Source: Bryobacterales bacterium (GTDB lineage Bacteria; Acidobacteriota; Terriglobia; Bryobacterales; Bryobacteraceae). Taken from it: 7,645 nucleotides of DNA. The DNA is taken from the NCBI GenBank assembly GCA_025353235.1, contig JANXQZ010000475.1, positions 1 through 7,645 of the forward strand, in the 5' to 3' direction. The translations under genes were made by a program, and so were the position numbers. Under the pieces are notes generated by a model. The model worked only from the letters and a program-made list of their open reading frames with translations, had not been told where the DNA came from and ran no database searches. The first letter of the stretch is position 1; the number at the start of each line of letters is the position of its first letter. Shown here piece after piece: positions 7,199 to 7,645 of this stretch.

Positions 7199-7645
7199 AT
7201 GCTCGAGTCCTTTGGTGTTTCTGACCCAGGCTCGGTTCGCGCAAACAACGAAGATTACTATCTGATCCTGCAAGATAGAGGACTCTATCTAGTGGCAGAT
7301 GGTATGGGGGGCGCCCAAGCTGGTGAGCACGCCTCGCGTCTGGCTGCCGAGACCGTTGCCCAATTTTTCAGCTTGAGCGATCTGCATGATTCCGCTGCGC
7401 TGGCCAAGTCATTCGACGAGGCGAATCGGAGCGTGATGAGCGCCGCCTCGAAGGATGCTTCTCTCGATGGCATGGGGACTACATTGGTGGCTGCGCTCGA
7501 AGCAGGTTCCGAGATACTGATCGCGAGTGTGGGAGATAGCCGCGCGTATTCGTTCGAGAATGGTCGGCTAACTGCGATTACCGAAGATCAGACTTGGGTG
7601 AATGAGGTGGGGCGCCGCCTTGGCATTGATGAAGTGAGCCTCAAG
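7199..7645 (+). CDS. PP2C-family Ser/Thr protein phosphatase (Stp/PrpC type), N-terminal part
   Basis: These are the first 149 codons of a metal-dependent (Mg/Mn) phosphatase that removes phosphate from Ser/Thr residues, usually opposing Hanks-type kinases. The gene runs off the right edge in frame. Motifs typical of bacterial PP2C phosphatases are in order: GSVRANNEDYY (11-21) and VADGMGG (32-38), where D19 and D34 are the expected metal-binding aspartates. E43 and H44 lie in the AGEHAS helix, GMGTT is at 91-95, VGDSRAY at 111-117, and LTAITEDQTWVNE at 124-136. A complete bacterial member is about 230-280 aa, so roughly the last 100 residues are missing. The ATG is chosen because it follows GGAGG and because the protein starts a few residues before the first conserved motif. 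It is divergent from the transposase, and the IS right end lies about 48 bp upstream. Any partner kinase would lie outside the window. Confidence 0.93.
   Translation, partial: MLESFGVSDPGSVRANNEDYYLILQDRGLYLVADGMGGAQAGEHASRLAAETVAQFFSLSDLHDSAALAKSFDEANRSVMSAASKDASLDGMGTTLVAALEAGSEILIASVGDSRAYSFENGRLTAITEDQTWVNEVGRRLGIDEVSLK

Noticed and set aside
5831..7273. A 480-codon minus-strand open frame overlapping the transposase in another frame
   Set aside because: Most of it is arginine- and glutamine-rich shadow translation of the transposase and runs into the divergent phosphatase gene. Only its last 30 or so residues look real, as the displaced transposase tail.

Overview
The window looks like a chromosomal stretch from an Acidobacteriota-type bacterium (Terriglobia/Koribacter-like). 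This is an inference from the moderately high GC, the Met-zincin protease of the DUF5117/DUF4953 type, the style of the MetH protein and the weak ribosome-binding sites. The sequence alone does not prove it. There are no RNA genes, CRISPR arrays or riboswitches that I can support.

Left block (1-5613, all + strand, tightly packed). It starts with the C-terminal part of a secreted-type zinc metalloprotease with the catalytic HEVGH...H site (cut by the window edge). Three bases later comes an OmpR/PhoB-type response regulator with no histidine kinase beside it. Eleven bases after that comes a full-length four-module cobalamin-dependent methionine synthase (metH, 1186 aa, GTG start). The close spacing suggests co-transcription, although the three products have no obvious shared pathway.

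Middle block (about 5596-7150). An insertion-sequence-like element carries one minus-strand DDE (rve-type, D-D-35-E) transposase of 426 codons. Its terminal or subterminal repeats are a 24-25 bp motif, one copy at the left and two tandem copies at the right, in inverted orientation across the element. The left copy covers the last five codons and stop of metH, so the present MetH C-terminus seems to be supplied by the element. The transposase has an apparent one-base frameshift near its C-terminus. About 170-210 bp of non-coding, hairpin-rich DNA lie between metH and the transposase.

Right block (7184-7645, + strand). A TATAAT box and a GGAGG lie just outside the element and precede a PP2C-family Ser/Thr phosphatase. 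This gene runs off the right edge with 149 codons visible. It is divergent from the transposase, and the IS end lies only about 48 bp before its ATG.

Most of the window is ordinary housekeeping and accessory content. The parts worth a second look are the repeat architecture of the IS, its overlap with the metH end, the transposase frameshift and the unassigned 5621-5830 segment.
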